DNA from: an uncultured Marinilabiliaceae bacterium
Lineage (GTDB): Bacteria > Bacteroidota > Bacteroidia > Bacteroidales > Marinilabiliaceae
Reading direction: 5' to 3'
DNA: 64,000 bases
NCBI GenBank assembly: GCA_937920475.1
Contig: CALEUX010000052.1
Location: forward strand, 21,316 to 85,315
The position numbers and the translations under genes are program-made. Below the pieces are notes generated by a model, which saw only the letters and a program-made list of their open reading frames with translations, did not search any database and was not told where the DNA came from. Of the stretch, positions 54,846-64,000 are shown one piece after another (the first letter of the stretch is position 1; every line of letters starts with the position of its first letter).

Positions 54846-54971
54846 ATGAAAAAATTAGCAACATTTGCCCTTGTGCTTTTTGTAATAGCCTTAACTTTTT
54901 CGGCCTGTAAAAGCAAACAAGATTGTCCTGCCTATAGTCAGGCAGAAACAGAAATTTCGGTTCGTGCTTAA
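54846..54971 (+). CDS. Small lipoprotein, 41 residues
   Basis: The frame reads MKKLATFALVLFVIALTFSAC followed by 20 residues ending EISVRA. The lipobox TFSAC places the lipidated Cys at 21; the mature part (CKSKQDCPAYSQAETEIS) is short and polar. A hairpin terminator follows 26 bases later, which supports a real gene. The function is unknown; tiny lipoproteins of this look are common in Bacteroidota. Confidence 0.7.
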   Translation: MKKLATFALVLFVIALTFSACKSKQDCPAYSQAETEISVRA

Positions 54972-54997
54972 TTTTATATTTAGTGGAATCAGAGGAA

Positions 54998-55027
54998 AAA
55001 GGAAATCATTGGTTTCCTTTTTTTGTT
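54998..55027 (+). terminator. Terminator after the small lipoprotein gene
   Basis: AAAGGAAA and TTTCCTTT form a stem around TCATTGG, followed by a T run. Confidence 0.7.
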
Positions 55028-55152
55028 TTATAAAACTTGGCTTAATTTTATATGTTTCAGTTCCAATGACCTATTAAGCAACAATAAAAGTCACTAATTA
55101 TTTAAATTTAACTTCATTTTACATTTTATAAACCAAATCAAAAAGGGATTTC

Positions 55153-55183
55153 TTGACCATTTGGTTATGTTTTCATATTTTTG
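55153..55183 (+). promoter_or_regulatory. gap promoter, Bacteroidota type
   Basis: TTG (55153-55155), 20 bases, then TATTTTTG (55176-55183) match the -33/-7 consensus. It lies 51 bases before the ATG. Confidence 0.8.
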
Positions 55184-55222
55184 CTGTGCTTAAATCCATA
55201 CCTTTTTAAAATAATCACCTAA

Positions 55223-56248
<1,026 letters not shown>

Positions 56249-56270
56249 TTTTTAAGCATCAACCATATTT

Positions 56271-56302
56271 AAAAGCCCCTTCAATTCTGTTGGGGCTTTT
56301 TT
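56271..56302 (+). terminator. Terminator after gap
   Basis: AAAAGCCCC and GGGGCTTTT form a stem followed by eight or more T. Confidence 0.9.
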
Positions 56303-56338
56303 TTACCCAACCAATAAAGTATACACGCAACCTTTACA

Positions 56339-57337
56339 ATGATTGCATCTTCAAACCAAAACAATGATTTCAGGATAATATCATCTCCTTTGCAGGGATT
56401 AACCGATTACAGGTTTAGAAACCTGGTTCATGAGCATTTTGGGGGCATTGACATATTTTTTGCACCTTATATCAGGCTTCAGGGAAGCCTGGAGATTAAA
56501 AACAGCTACAAAAATGACCTGCTGCCCAGCCTGAATAAAGTTGAGAATCTTGTACCGCAAGTAATGACAAGCAAAAGTGATGAATTTTTGTTTGTAGCAG
56601 ACTTTGTAAAACAGCTTGGTTATAAAGAACTGAACTGGAATCTGGGTTGTCCTTACCCTATGGTGGCCAAGCGTGGTATGGGTTCAGGCCTTATTAAGGA
56701 AATCGATAAAATAGATTCCATTCTCAGCGCCGTTACATCAGCCTGCGATATCGACATCTCTTTAAAACTAAGGTTGGGCTATGAAAGCAATCAGGAAACA
56801 CTAAACCTGTTGCCAGTGCTCAACAACCATAAAATCAAATACCTGATAATTCATCCCCGTATTGGTAAGCAACTTTATAAAGGCGATGCGGATTTGGAAT
56901 TATTTGAGCAGTGCATGGACATCTGCAACCTGCCTATTGTTTACAACGGTGATATTGATTCGGTTGAGAAGTTCGTTTCCCTAAAACAACGGTTTCCAAA
57001 CATCAACCAATGGGCCATAGGTCGCGGTGTAATCTCCAATCCGTTTTTGGCAGGTATGATTAAATCTAACACTGTTCATTTGCCTGAGGATTGGGTAAAA
57101 CAATTTGAATTATTTCACGATGCCCTTTTCAAATCAATGAATGAATCGCTTTCAGGCCCCGGGCATTTATTGATAAAAATGCAAGGGTACTGGGAATACT
57201 TCTGTAATATGTTTACCAACCCGCATAAAACATTCAAAATTATCAGAAAAGCTAAAAGCATAGCCGCTTATGAGAATGGCGTGGTAGAAATATTAAAGCA
57301 GGAGACCGGTAAAAATTTCAAGACTTTAAGAAGTTAA
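56339..57337 (+). CDS. tRNA-dihydrouridine synthase
   Basis: This 332-residue FMN enzyme reduces uridine to dihydrouridine in tRNA. It shows SPLQGLTDYRFRNL near the N-terminus, the active-site ELNWNLGCPYPMVAKRGMGSGLI (Cys about 106), LIIHPRIGKQLYKG and IGRGVISNPFLAG (FMN phosphate site). Which of the Dus types it is cannot be decided. It follows gap and its terminator by about 40 bases. Confidence 0.9.
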   Translation: MIASSNQNNDFRIISSPLQGLTDYRFRNLVHEHFGGIDIFFAPYIRLQGSLEIKNSYKNDLLPSLNKVENLVPQVMTSKSDEFLFVADFVKQLGYKELNWNLGCPYPMVAKRGMGSGLIKEIDKIDSILSAVTSACDIDISLKLRLGYESNQETLNLLPVLNNHKIKYLIIHPRIGKQLYKGDADLELFEQCMDICNLPIVYNGDIDSVEKFVSLKQRFPNINQWAIGRGVISNPFLAGMIKSNTVHLPEDWVKQFELFHDALFKSMNESLSGPGHLLIKMQGYWEYFCNMFTNPHKTFKIIRKAKSIAAYENGVVEILKQETGKNFKTLRS

Positions 57338-57500
57338 GACATTAGACAGATAGAGCAGACTAAATGGGACGTTAAGACAAAAAAGATGATTGAGTTATTT
57401 AATTTATTATAAAAGTATTAATTCTTGTCTTTTCCCGATAAACCGGAACACGTGTCTTAAAGTCTTTCTCCTTAAGTATTAAGAATAATTTTAAACAGCT
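57330..57500. repeat. Dispersed intergenic repeat, copy 4
   Basis: A shorter copy of the family at 15800 and 51230: AGACATTAGACAGATAGA, TTCTTGTCTTTTCCCGATAAACCGGAACACGTGTCT (57423-57457) and TTTTAAACAGCTACATAAAT at the end. Confidence 0.55.
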
Positions 57501-57533
57501 ACATAAATAGAGCTAATAACTAAAATAACCATC

Positions 57534-57815
57534 ATGTACAAAATTAACGAGTATTTTAACGGCAACGTGGTATCAATAGCCCACAACGGAGCCGAAGGGA
57601 AAGCCACCATTGGTGTAATGGCCCCAGGCGAATATGATTTCGGCACCTCATCAGTAGAGATAATGACAGTAATTTCGGGAGAGATGAAGATAAAACTGCC
57701 TGGTGCCACCAAATGGACAACCTACAGAAAATTTGATTCTTTCAGAGTGGAAAAAGGTATTACCTTTAAAGTAAGTGTGGATGAGGATACGCCGTATTTG
57801 TGTCTTTATCTTTAA
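57534..57815 (+). CDS. ppnP: Pyrimidine/purine nucleoside phosphorylase
   Basis: The 93-residue cupin-fold protein matches PpnP (YaiE, DUF1255): MYKINEYFNGNVVSIAHN, IGVMAPGEYDFGTSSVEIMTVISGEMKIKLPG and FRVEKGITFKVSV. PpnP splits nucleosides with phosphate. It is the usual family length and is monocistronic. Confidence 0.92.
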   Translation: MYKINEYFNGNVVSIAHNGAEGKATIGVMAPGEYDFGTSSVEIMTVISGEMKIKLPGATKWTTYRKFDSFRVEKGITFKVSVDEDTPYLCLYL

Positions 57816-57834
57816 TCCCAGGTGGGGAAATAAA

Positions 57835-57888
57835 AAATGCGAGGTGAATTTTCTCTATTTGACGGAGAATAAATTTCACTCGCATTTT
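57835..57888. terminator. Long terminator hairpin after ppnP
   Basis: AAAATGCGAGGTGAATTT pairs with AAATTTCACTCGCATTTT around a loop with an inner TCTC/GAGA stem. It lies between ppnP and the convergent 57993 gene and can serve both. Confidence 0.85.
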
Positions 57889-57992
57889 AGTAGGATTATT
57901 AATCCGTTATTTTTTTTGAACAGATCCAAAAGAACCACATTAGTCCCCCCTTAAATCATTATTTGTCCACTTTGCTAAAGTCGGCTATTAAA

Positions 57993-58511
57993 CTACTTAA
58001 TCTCTATCTGTCCTGTTGGTTTATCATATTTCCCTTCGCGTATTTGCAATCCAAGTAAATCGCTTAATTTCGACAATTCTTCCAAAGCCTCTTCCTTCTT
58101 TTTAAAACGGCAAATGGCCATCCCTTTTCGACCTTCCACACCATAAAGAAAAATTCTGAAATCGTCGTTACGTACATCTACTGAGCGATTGCTCATACTG
58201 TAAACCCGATAAACCATTTGGGCATCTGATAGACCAATTTTCATTTGGGCCGATACATACTTCCACTCCCCAACTTTAAAAATGCCAAAAAGATTATTTG
58301 TAAAACGGATGCGAAAATTATCAAAATCAACCGAACTTCCCGAAGTGGAAAATGCCATAAAGCTCCCCAATATCATTAAAACAGCTCCCGATATAGATTC
58401 AAAGATGGTGATGACACCTATGGTGATTAAAAAGAAGCCGGCAGCAGCTCCTGCCGGGCCAAAACTCTTATCGAGCTTATAATGAATAATGTTGGGTTTT
58501 GGACTATTCAT
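57993..58511 (-). CDS. Small membrane protein of unknown function
   Basis: I do not recognise the family. The 172 residues contain two adjacent hydrophobic helices (about 19-37 and 40-56; GAAAGFFLITIGVITIF and SGAVLMILGSFMAFS) and a C-terminal cytoplasmic part with beta strands, resembling PH-like membrane-associated proteins. It follows the AlkD-like gene by 6 bases, so the two are probably cotranscribed. Confidence 0.75.
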   Translation of the reverse strand: MNSPKPNIIHYKLDKSFGPAGAAAGFFLITIGVITIFESISGAVLMILGSFMAFSTSGSSVDFDNFRIRFTNNLFGIFKVGEWKYVSAQMKIGLSDAQMVYRVYSMSNRSVDVRNDDFRIFLYGVEGRKGMAICRFKKKEEALEELSKLSDLLGLQIREGKYDKPTGQIEIK

Positions 58512-58517
58512 GGTTCC

Positions 58518-59234
58518 TTATTTGTTTCTTTTAAACCTTAGTTTTTGCTCTTTTGTCATTCTTTCACAGGCATATTGAAAAATCAGTCGTGGCGATAAAT
58601 CTTTCCATTTTAAAAGAAAAGTCTCGGTTGCATCACTTTTCAATTTCCAGGCTTCCCTTAAAAACCAGCCCATTCCCTGGTGAACTTCCCTTTCAGCATC
58701 AGTCATTAATGGCTCCAAAAAACAGAACAAAACCGAAAAATCTTCAGCCTTTTTAAGCAATTTAATAAAAGTTACCGGAACACAACGACGTTGAAACTTA
58801 TAAGGTGAATTCATCCAGCTTTTAAAATCCTCCATAGAAGCCAGTTTTTTCTCCATCAGGCGAGGCAAAATCCACATGCCCAGAACATCAGCATGCGCCC
58901 AGTTATTAATACCTAAAGCATACCAGCTGCCAATTTCTTTAAAAGTTGATTCAGAAAACTGCTTATGCAAACCATTTACAATCAATAAACCAATGGCTAC
59001 CTCCTCATACGAACCACTTTTCATTAATAAAGGCATAGCTTGCACTACTGTATTTATATCAAATGTTTTACTGTTAACGAGTTCTTTCGATATATCCTTA
59101 ACCTGCTGGGCAGTTAATCCAAAACCGTGATACCCTTCTTTAAAATAACGAGAGTATTTCCGTACATTATCCTGATTTGCATGAGCCATGCAATAATTCC
59201 GGATGTTTTCTGCCAACTCGTGTTTAGTCATCAT
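58518..59234 (-). CDS. DNA alkylation repair protein, AlkD-like
   Basis: The 238-residue protein is built of HEAT-like helical repeats as in AlkD, a glycosylase for N3/N7-alkylated purines. Examples are YSRYFKEGYHGFGLTAQQVKDISKELV and LGINNWAHADVLGMWILPRLMEKK, whose W-H-D stretch corresponds to the DNA-binding face. It is in the family size range and opens a two-gene unit with the 57993 gene. Confidence 0.85.
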   Translation of the reverse strand: MMTKHELAENIRNYCMAHANQDNVRKYSRYFKEGYHGFGLTAQQVKDISKELVNSKTFDINTVVQAMPLLMKSGSYEEVAIGLLIVNGLHKQFSESTFKEIGSWYALGINNWAHADVLGMWILPRLMEKKLASMEDFKSWMNSPYKFQRRCVPVTFIKLLKKAEDFSVLFCFLEPLMTDAEREVHQGMGWFLREAWKLKSDATETFLLKWKDLSPRLIFQYACERMTKEQKLRFKRNK

Positions 59235-59389
59235 AAAATATTGAATATTACCAGAAACTGTTAAAATAAAGATATAAGAAATTTAGATATAAGAAGGATA
59301 GATAAGATATTTAAGATTATGAGAATATCATGGTTTTCTAATTAATCATTGTGTCATATCAACCATATTAGAAGCAAGAGATAAGGTGT

Positions 59390-59520
59390 TAGCTTCTGGT
59401 GGTTAGCTGTTAGATACAAGTAAAAATCTAAAACCTAAACCCTCAACTCAAAACTCTCAACATAGAACCTTAAACCATGAACCCTAAAACTTAAACTCTG
59501 CACTAAAAACTTCTGCCTCC
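59390..59520. repeat. Heptamer repeat array upstream of the aconitase gene
   Basis: The same family of degenerate AACYNTA units as in the nif gaps, here in one orientation, followed by a CTTCTGCC-type run. Confidence 0.7.
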
Positions 59521-59703
59521 CGTCTTCAGCCTTCTGCCTTTTCCACATTTGAAATATACAAAAACAATTATTCTCAAACAATTGGTTCTGCACTAAGTTG
59601 TTAATCAGCATTTATTCAACTGCTTGTTTGCATAATAACGAATAAGCTTATTGAACATTGCCCAATCCTTATCTGTTTTAAATGTGTATAACTGAATTTT
59701 GCT

Positions 59704-59711
59704 TATTTTTG
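59704..59711 (+). promoter_or_regulatory. -7 element of the aconitase gene
   Basis: TATTTTTG matches TAnnTTTG. It lies 40 bases before the ATG at 59751 and downstream of the alternative start at 59682, so it supports the shorter protein. No clear -33 TTG is seen. Confidence 0.45.
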
Positions 59712-59750
59712 AACCTGCTAAAACAAACTGACAAAAATCATACTTTCACT

Positions 59751-62015
59751 ATGGCATTCGACATTGACATGATTCGCAGGGTTTACGCCCAAATTGGAGA
59801 CAGAGTGGATAAAACCAGAAAGCTACTCAACCGTCCGTTAACATTAACCGAAAAAATTCTTTACGCCCATCTTTCAGGCGATTTTCCAGCACATCACTAC
59901 GAACGTGGTAAATCATATGTTGACTTTGCACCTGACCGGGTTGCCATGCAGGATGCTACTGCTCAAATGGCATTGCTTCAGTTTATGCAGGCGGGCCGAA
60001 AAACCGCCGCTGTGCCTTCAACCGTTCATTGCGACCACCTTATTCTGGCTAAAGATGGTGCTACCAAAGACCTGAAAAATGCCTTGGATTCGAGTAAAGA
60101 AGTTTTCGATTTTCTTTCATCAGTTTCCAATAAATATGGCATTGGTTTTTGGAAACCCGGTGCTGGCATCATTCATCAGGTTGTTTTAGAGAATTATGCA
60201 TTCCCCGGAGGTATGATGATTGGTACCGATTCGCATACGGTAAATGCCGGTGGATTAGGAATGATAGCCGTTGGCGTTGGCGGCGCCGATGCTGTAGATG
60301 TAATGGCCGGGATGCCGTGGGAACTTAAATTTCCCAAACTGATTGGTGTAAAACTTACAGGACGTTTGAACGGATGGACATCGGCTAAAGATGTTATTTT
60401 AAAAGTGGCCGGAATTTTAACTGTAAAAGGAGGAACAGGCAGCATTGTTGAATATTTTGGCGAGGGTGCCAAAAGTCTTTCTTGTACTGGTAAAGGTACC
60501 ATTTGCAACATGGGAGCAGAAATCGGTGCCACCACCTCCACGTTTGGATACGATGAGAAAATGGAAGAATATTTAATTGGAACCGGCAGAAAAGATGTTG
60601 CGGATATGGCCAATGCTGTTAAAGAGCATCTTACCGGTGATCCTGAAGTGTATGCCAATCCCGAGAAACATTTCGACCAGGTAATTGAAATAAATCTTTC
60701 GGAGCTGGAACCTCACATTAACGGTCCGTTTACTCCTGACCGTGCCACGCCTCTTTCAAAATTTGCCGAAGAAGTTAAGAAAAACAACTGGCCAAAGGTA
60801 TTGGAAGTTGGTTTAATTGGCTCATGTACCAATTCCTCGTACGAAGATATTTCCAGGGCAGCATCTGTTGCACGTCAGGCAGTTGATAAAAATCTGAAAG
60901 TAAAGGCTGAATTCACCATAACACCTGGTTCAGAGCAGGTGCGTTACACTGTTGAGCGCGATGGATTTCTTGCCGACTTTGATAAAATTGGCGGCGTTGT
61001 ACTTGCAAATGCCTGCGGCCCGTGCATTGGTCAGTGGGCGCGCCATACCAACGATCCCAACCGTCCCAATTCCATAATCACCTCATTTAACCGCAATTTT
61101 GCCAAACGTAACGATGGGAACCCCAATACACATTCTTTTGTAGCATCGCCCGAAATAGTTACAGCATTTGCCATTGCAGGCGATTTAACCTTTAATCCCG
61201 TTACCGATACTTTAGTGAATAAAGATGGGAAACCAGTTAAATTAGATGAACCACAAGGGCTCGATTTGCCATCCAATGGTTTTGATGTTAAAGACCCGGG
61301 CTATCAGGCCCCTGCTGAAGATGGCAGTCATATAGAAGTAATTGTCAACCCCGAATCTGAGCGTTTGCAATTACTGGAACCTTTTACACCCTGGGATGGA
61401 CAAAATTTATCCGGCTTAAAACTGTTAATTAAAGCCAAAGGAAAATGTACTACCGACCACATTTCAATGGCCGGGCCCTGGTTACGTTTCCGTGGCCATT
61501 TAGATAACATTTCGAACAACATGCTAACCGGTGCGGTTAATTTCTTTAACGATAAAACCGATAGTGTAAAAAATCAGCTTACCGGCGCTTATGAATCCGT
61601 GCCTAAAGTACAGCGGCATTATAAAGCCAATGGTATTGGCTCTATTGTGGTGGGCGACCACAACTATGGCGAAGGTTCGTCGCGCGAACATGCGGCCATG
61701 GAACCAAGGCACTTGGGTGTTAAAGCCGTGCTTGTTAAGAGTTTTGCCCGCATTCACGAAACCAACCTGAAAAAACAGGGAATGTTGGCTTTAACCTTTG
61801 AGAAAGATCAGGATTACGATAAAATTATGGAAGATGACACCATCAATTTCCTCGATTTGGATTCGTTTGCACCCGAAAAGCCATTAACCCTTGAACTGGT
61901 GCACCGCAATGGCAGTAGAGAATCCATTAAAGTGATTCATACATACAACCAGCAGCAAATAGAATGGTTTAGAGCGGGTTCAGCACTCAACCTTATTAAG
62001 TTGCAGAATAAGTAA
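59751..62015 (+). CDS. Aconitate hydratase, mitochondrial type
   Basis: The enzyme interconverts citrate and isocitrate with a [4Fe-4S] cluster. The product is 754 residues from the ATG at 59751. Cluster Cys lie in [13 protein letters not shown] and [36 protein letters not shown] and [22 protein letters not shown] (the swivel domain) are also clear. The pattern is that of mitochondrial and Bacteroidota aconitase. An in-frame ATG 69 bases upstream is disfavoured by the promoter position. Confidence 0.95.
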   Translation: MAFDIDMIRRVYAQIGDRVDKTRKLLNRPLTLTEKILYAHLSGDFPAHHYERGKSYVDFAPDRVAMQDATAQMALLQFMQAGRKTAAVPSTVHCDHLILAKDGATKDLKNALDSSKEVFDFLSSVSNKYGIGFWKPGAGIIHQVVLENYAFPGGMMIGTDSHTVNAGGLGMIAVGVGGADAVDVMAGMPWELKFPKLIGVKLTGRLNGWTSAKDVILKVAGILTVKGGTGSIVEYFGEGAKSLSCTGKGTICNMGAEIGATTSTFGYDEKMEEYLIGTGRKDVADMANAVKEHLTGDPEVYANPEKHFDQVIEINLSELEPHINGPFTPDRATPLSKFAEEVKKNNWPKVLEVGLIGSCTNSSYEDISRAASVARQAVDKNLKVKAEFTITPGSEQVRYTVERDGFLADFDKIGGVVLANACGPCIGQWARHTNDPNRPNSIITSFNRNFAKRNDGNPNTHSFVASPEIVTAFAIAGDLTFNPVTDTLVNKDGKPVKLDEPQGLDLPSNGFDVKDPGYQAPAEDGSHIEVIVNPESERLQLLEPFTPWDGQNLSGLKLLIKAKGKCTTDHISMAGPWLRFRGHLDNISNNMLTGAVNFFNDKTDSVKNQLTGAYESVPKVQRHYKANGIGSIVVGDHNYGEGSSREHAAMEPRHLGVKAVLVKSFARIHETNLKKQGMLALTFEKDQDYDKIMEDDTINFLDLDSFAPEKPLTLELVHRNGSRESIKVIHTYNQQQIEWFRAGSALNLIKLQNK

Positions 62016-62087
62016 ATAACTGTTTAACATTGTTTTTTGGCTAAAACAGTCAGAATTTATACTGATTCTTCAGTCATATAAAACGAT

Positions 62088-62126
62088 AGCCCCGGAGGTA
62101 CAGAAAAATTCTGTAAATCCGGGGCT
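62088..62126 (+). terminator. Terminator after the aconitase gene
   Basis: AGCCCCGGA and TCCGGGGCT enclose an inner ACAGAA/TTCTGT stem. It lies between convergent genes. Confidence 0.85.
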
Positions 62127-62196
62127 TTATTTATACGCTAATAACATCAATCATAATAATCAATATTTCAGTAACTTATCATCAGAGAGGGCTTTC

Positions 62197-63801
62197 CTAA
62201 ATTTTCTTTAAAACCACTTTTGCATTATCCAGTTTGCCCACCTTATCGAAAAAGTCATACAAGTGGGGATACTCTTCCTTTTTAAAAGTTCCGCCATTGA
62301 TAACAAGCTTTCGGGAATAGAGTATTTTATTATCTACCAGTTCGCAGGTAAAAGCATAATAACCATAAGGCGACTCAACCGTTTCTGATTTTGGTAAAAA
62401 ATCAATGTCGTATCCGGCTGGCAAAATAAACTCAAACCGGGCTTCGTTGGTTTTGCCAAAAGGAATATATAAATCGGTAGCTCTTCCCTTTTTTGAACTG
62501 AAAGATACTTCGGATTTATCAAGATTGTTCAATGGAAAAAATATTCTATTACCCGACAAATCGCCATATTTACCAGCTTTGAATTTCACATCCAGATAAG
62601 CAACCGGATGTTGGTCGCCTTCGTTTCTAAACTCAAACTTTTCAATTTCGAGATTATTAACTGGCAGTCGGCGTAATAAATAATCTTTTTGGTCCTTCTC
62701 AGGCGCTACCCTTATAAAACCCAAATCTTCGAAACGCAATCCCTTAGCCGAAACATTCAGTTCGCCAGTAGCATTGCCATTGGGGCTAATTTCTAATCGC
62801 AGAGATTGCGAAAAAACATTATCGGCAGCCGAATAATGTGGCATATTAACCACTTTGCCTCCATCGTCGGTTATCATAATGGCTTTCCGGTTTGAACTAC
62901 CTACCCCTAAATAACCAAACGGCGCATAAGGATTAGTACATTCCAGAAAAATGGTATCGTTATCCAAAGGTACCGTTAGTATCACATGATTGGTTTGGTC
63001 TTTGGAGGCAAAATCGGCATAACGAACCATGGCTTTATCTGCTCCAATGGTAGTGTAGAATGAGGGAATGCCGATGGCCGCCAAAAGTGTTCGTGCATAA
63101 TTGCTCAACGCCTTACAATCGCCATATCCAAACTTATCAACATCAGACGCCAGCATGGGTTGAAGCCCTCCAATACCTTCCATTACAGCAATATACCGCG
63201 TTTTGTTTTGCATATACTGGTACACAGCTTTTACTTTTTCGCGATCGGATGGCAAATTGGCGGTTAGCTCTTTTATTTTAGCCACCGAAGGCTCTGTCAA
63301 GCTCATGCGCTGGGCAAGCAAGGAATTAACCCATTTCCCATATGTACTCCAATTTGTAAAGTCACCTTTAAAGCCTTGATATTCGAATAAAACAGGTGCC
63401 AGCAAAACAAAAGGTAAAACCGAATGATACCGGGGCATATAACTTTCTCTTTTAACCGCCTTAAAATTCTTCAGCGTCCATTGATGTGAGTTGATGTCCT
63501 TCTGACCCTTGCTCTCTCCATAAACAAATGTGTAATTCTCAGCTTTTGGTTTGAAGTCCAGATTGGCCGGAGTCTTATATGTTAGAGTGGCTTCTTCCAC
63601 TGCAACAAAAAAACCGGGAACCGGAAACCATGATTCAATATGCACAAAACCATTTCTCTGGATTTCATACTCATACTCAACAGTATAGGGGTAATCTTTC
63701 ATGTTGGGAGCAAACATTTTTGCCCGATCGTCGCTAAAAAACACAAAATCCTGATAGGATGAAGAGTCATAAAAATCGCTCATCTTTAAAGCCTTCACCA
63801 A
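62197..63801 (-). CDS. DUF3857/transglutaminase-like protein, 5' end damaged
   Basis: The readable part is 534 residues: the end of a DUF3857 domain (about 1-130), a transglutaminase core with Cys 229 in KFGYGDCKALSNYA and His 272 in TNHVILTVP, and a C-terminal beta domain. Complete members have a signal peptide and about 100 more N-terminal residues, missing here. The only starts in frame are the TTG at 63801 and internal ATGs. Upstream sequence continues the family pattern in another frame (see 63802-63910). Confidence 0.8.
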   Translation of the reverse strand: MVKALKMSDFYDSSSYQDFVFFSDDRAKMFAPNMKDYPYTVEYEYEIQRNGFVHIESWFPVPGFFVAVEEATLTYKTPANLDFKPKAENYTFVYGESKGQKDINSHQWTLKNFKAVKRESYMPRYHSVLPFVLLAPVLFEYQGFKGDFTNWSTYGKWVNSLLAQRMSLTEPSVAKIKELTANLPSDREKVKAVYQYMQNKTRYIAVMEGIGGLQPMLASDVDKFGYGDCKALSNYARTLLAAIGIPSFYTTIGADKAMVRYADFASKDQTNHVILTVPLDNDTIFLECTNPYAPFGYLGVGSSNRKAIMITDDGGKVVNMPHYSAADNVFSQSLRLEISPNGNATGELNVSAKGLRFEDLGFIRVAPEKDQKDYLLRRLPVNNLEIEKFEFRNEGDQHPVAYLDVKFKAGKYGDLSGNRIFFPLNNLDKSEVSFSSKKGRATDLYIPFGKTNEARFEFILPAGYDIDFLPKSETVESPYGYYAFTCELVDNKILYSRKLVINGGTFKKEEYPHLYDFFDKVGKLDNAKVVLKKI

Positions 63802-63910
63802 AACACCTTTATTATTTGTATATTTTACCGGTCAGACTAATCACTTTAATATATTTATCCACTATTGTCCGGTAAAAAATACATTCTTCGTTTAAGTGCT
63901 CTCCCGATGA
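63802..63910 (-). pseudogene. Frameshifted upstream remnant of the 62197 gene
   Basis: On the reverse strand the frame one step away reads NEECIFYRTIVDKYIKVISL then TGKIY before a stop; removing one A at about 63814-63817 would fuse it to NNKGVLVKALKMSDFYD, a pattern fitting DUF3857 proteins. Farther upstream, CCCGATTCATCGGGA replaces any recognisable coding. The gene is thus either decayed or carries an error in the read. ATTTTACCGG (63822-63831) and CCGGTAAAAAT (63869-63879) also form an inverted repeat across it. Confidence 0.4.
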
Positions 63911-63917
63911 ATCGGGA
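63902..63917. repeat. CCCGAT/ATCGGG mini-palindrome
   Basis: TCCCGATGAATCGGGA is a perfect short hairpin. Similar units lie at about 51260, 51355, 54675 and 57430, always between genes. Confidence 0.5.
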
Positions 63918-64000
63918 TTACTTTTTTTATTCATTTATGTTTTCTTTCAATGGCATTCATGATCCGCTTCGCTCCACTGCAGCAAAAAAAAGTAAGCACA

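Larger units (their letters stand above)
59235..59750. other. Intergenic region upstream of the aconitase gene
   Basis: The middle (59390-59520) is heptamer-repeat sequence: AACCTAA, ACCCTCA, ACTCAAA, ACTCTCA, ACCTTAA, ACCATGA, ACCCTAA, ACTTAAA, then CTTCTGCCTCCCGTCTTCAGCC. No gene was found. The last 50 bases hold a -7-like element for the aconitase gene. Confidence 0.6.

Noticed and set aside
63802..63934. Separate 40-codon gene beginning MNKKSNPD near 63934 on the reverse strand.
   Set aside because: Its 5' part is the CCCGAT mini-hairpin and its 3' part fits the damaged N-terminus of the 62197 gene; it is better read as a remnant than as a gene.

Overview
The window is a chromosomal stretch of a low-GC Bacteroidota bacterium, most likely an anaerobic, diazotrophic member of the Bacteroidales/Marinilabiliales; that placement is inference. 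The grounds are the gene content (PorT of type IX secretion next to ubiE, a TamL-type outer-membrane lipoprotein, mitochondrial-type aconitase), Bacteroidota promoters of the TTG-N19-20-TAnnTTTG type upstream of several genes, and starts without Shine-Dalgarno sequences. Nothing looks like a prophage, plasmid or intact insertion sequence.

Layout. 1-5.2 kb: translation/transcription block on the minus strand (rpsU, xerC, hpf, tRNA-Gly, tRNA-Thr, tuf, tRNA-Trp, secE, nusG, rplK, rplA running off the edge). 5.3-23.4 kb: ordinary housekeeping genes (helix-hairpin-helix protein, sodium symporter, fba, tamL, SpoU methyltransferase, FAD protein, porT, ubiE, purL, SDR, serpin, nitroreductase, dapA). 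23.5-29.1 kb: a heterodisulfide-reductase-like (Hdr) electron-transfer operon with two HdrC-like proteins, HdrB, HdrA and a membrane HdrE/HdrD fusion, plus a GxxExxY protein. 29.7-31.8 kb: a diverged ModE-like DNA-binding protein facing a NarL-type two-component pair. 32-34.7 kb: a SNF2 helicase. 34.8-50.0 kb: the core of the window, a molybdenum nitrogenase and molybdate region, all on the minus strand: nifH-nifI1-nifI2-nifD-nifK, then nifE-nifN-nifB-[2Fe-2S] ferredoxin-nifV, then a Mop protein with a Cys-rich tail, modE, modA, a tandem-Mop protein, modB and modC. 50.4-54.2 kb: nif accessory genes (an unknown helical protein, Nif11, a NifX-like protein, a GNAT acetyltransferase, a NifA-type sigma-54 activator). 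54.8-64 kb: housekeeping again (small lipoprotein, gap, dus, ppnP, AlkD-like, aconitase, and a transglutaminase-like gene with a damaged 5' end).

How it works together. NifHDK reduces N2; NifB, NifE, NifN and NifV build FeMo-co; ModABC and two Mop/TOBE proteins import and hold molybdate; NifI1/NifI2 switch the enzyme off post-translationally when nitrogen is sufficient; the NifA-like protein is the obvious transcriptional activator. A hairpin terminator after nifK splits the cluster into an HI1I2DK unit and an ENB unit. A palindrome TACA-N4-TGTA occurs twice before nifE, once before nifH and once before the NifX-like gene and is a candidate activator site. Most of the larger gaps inside the nif units (I1-I2, E-N, N-B, B-ferredoxin) are filled by an unusual family of degenerate 7-bp repeats; three of these four are arranged as long imperfect hairpins. 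The family has also been captured into the coding sequence of the tandem-Mop protein. No nifU, nifS, nifW or nifZ is present in the window.
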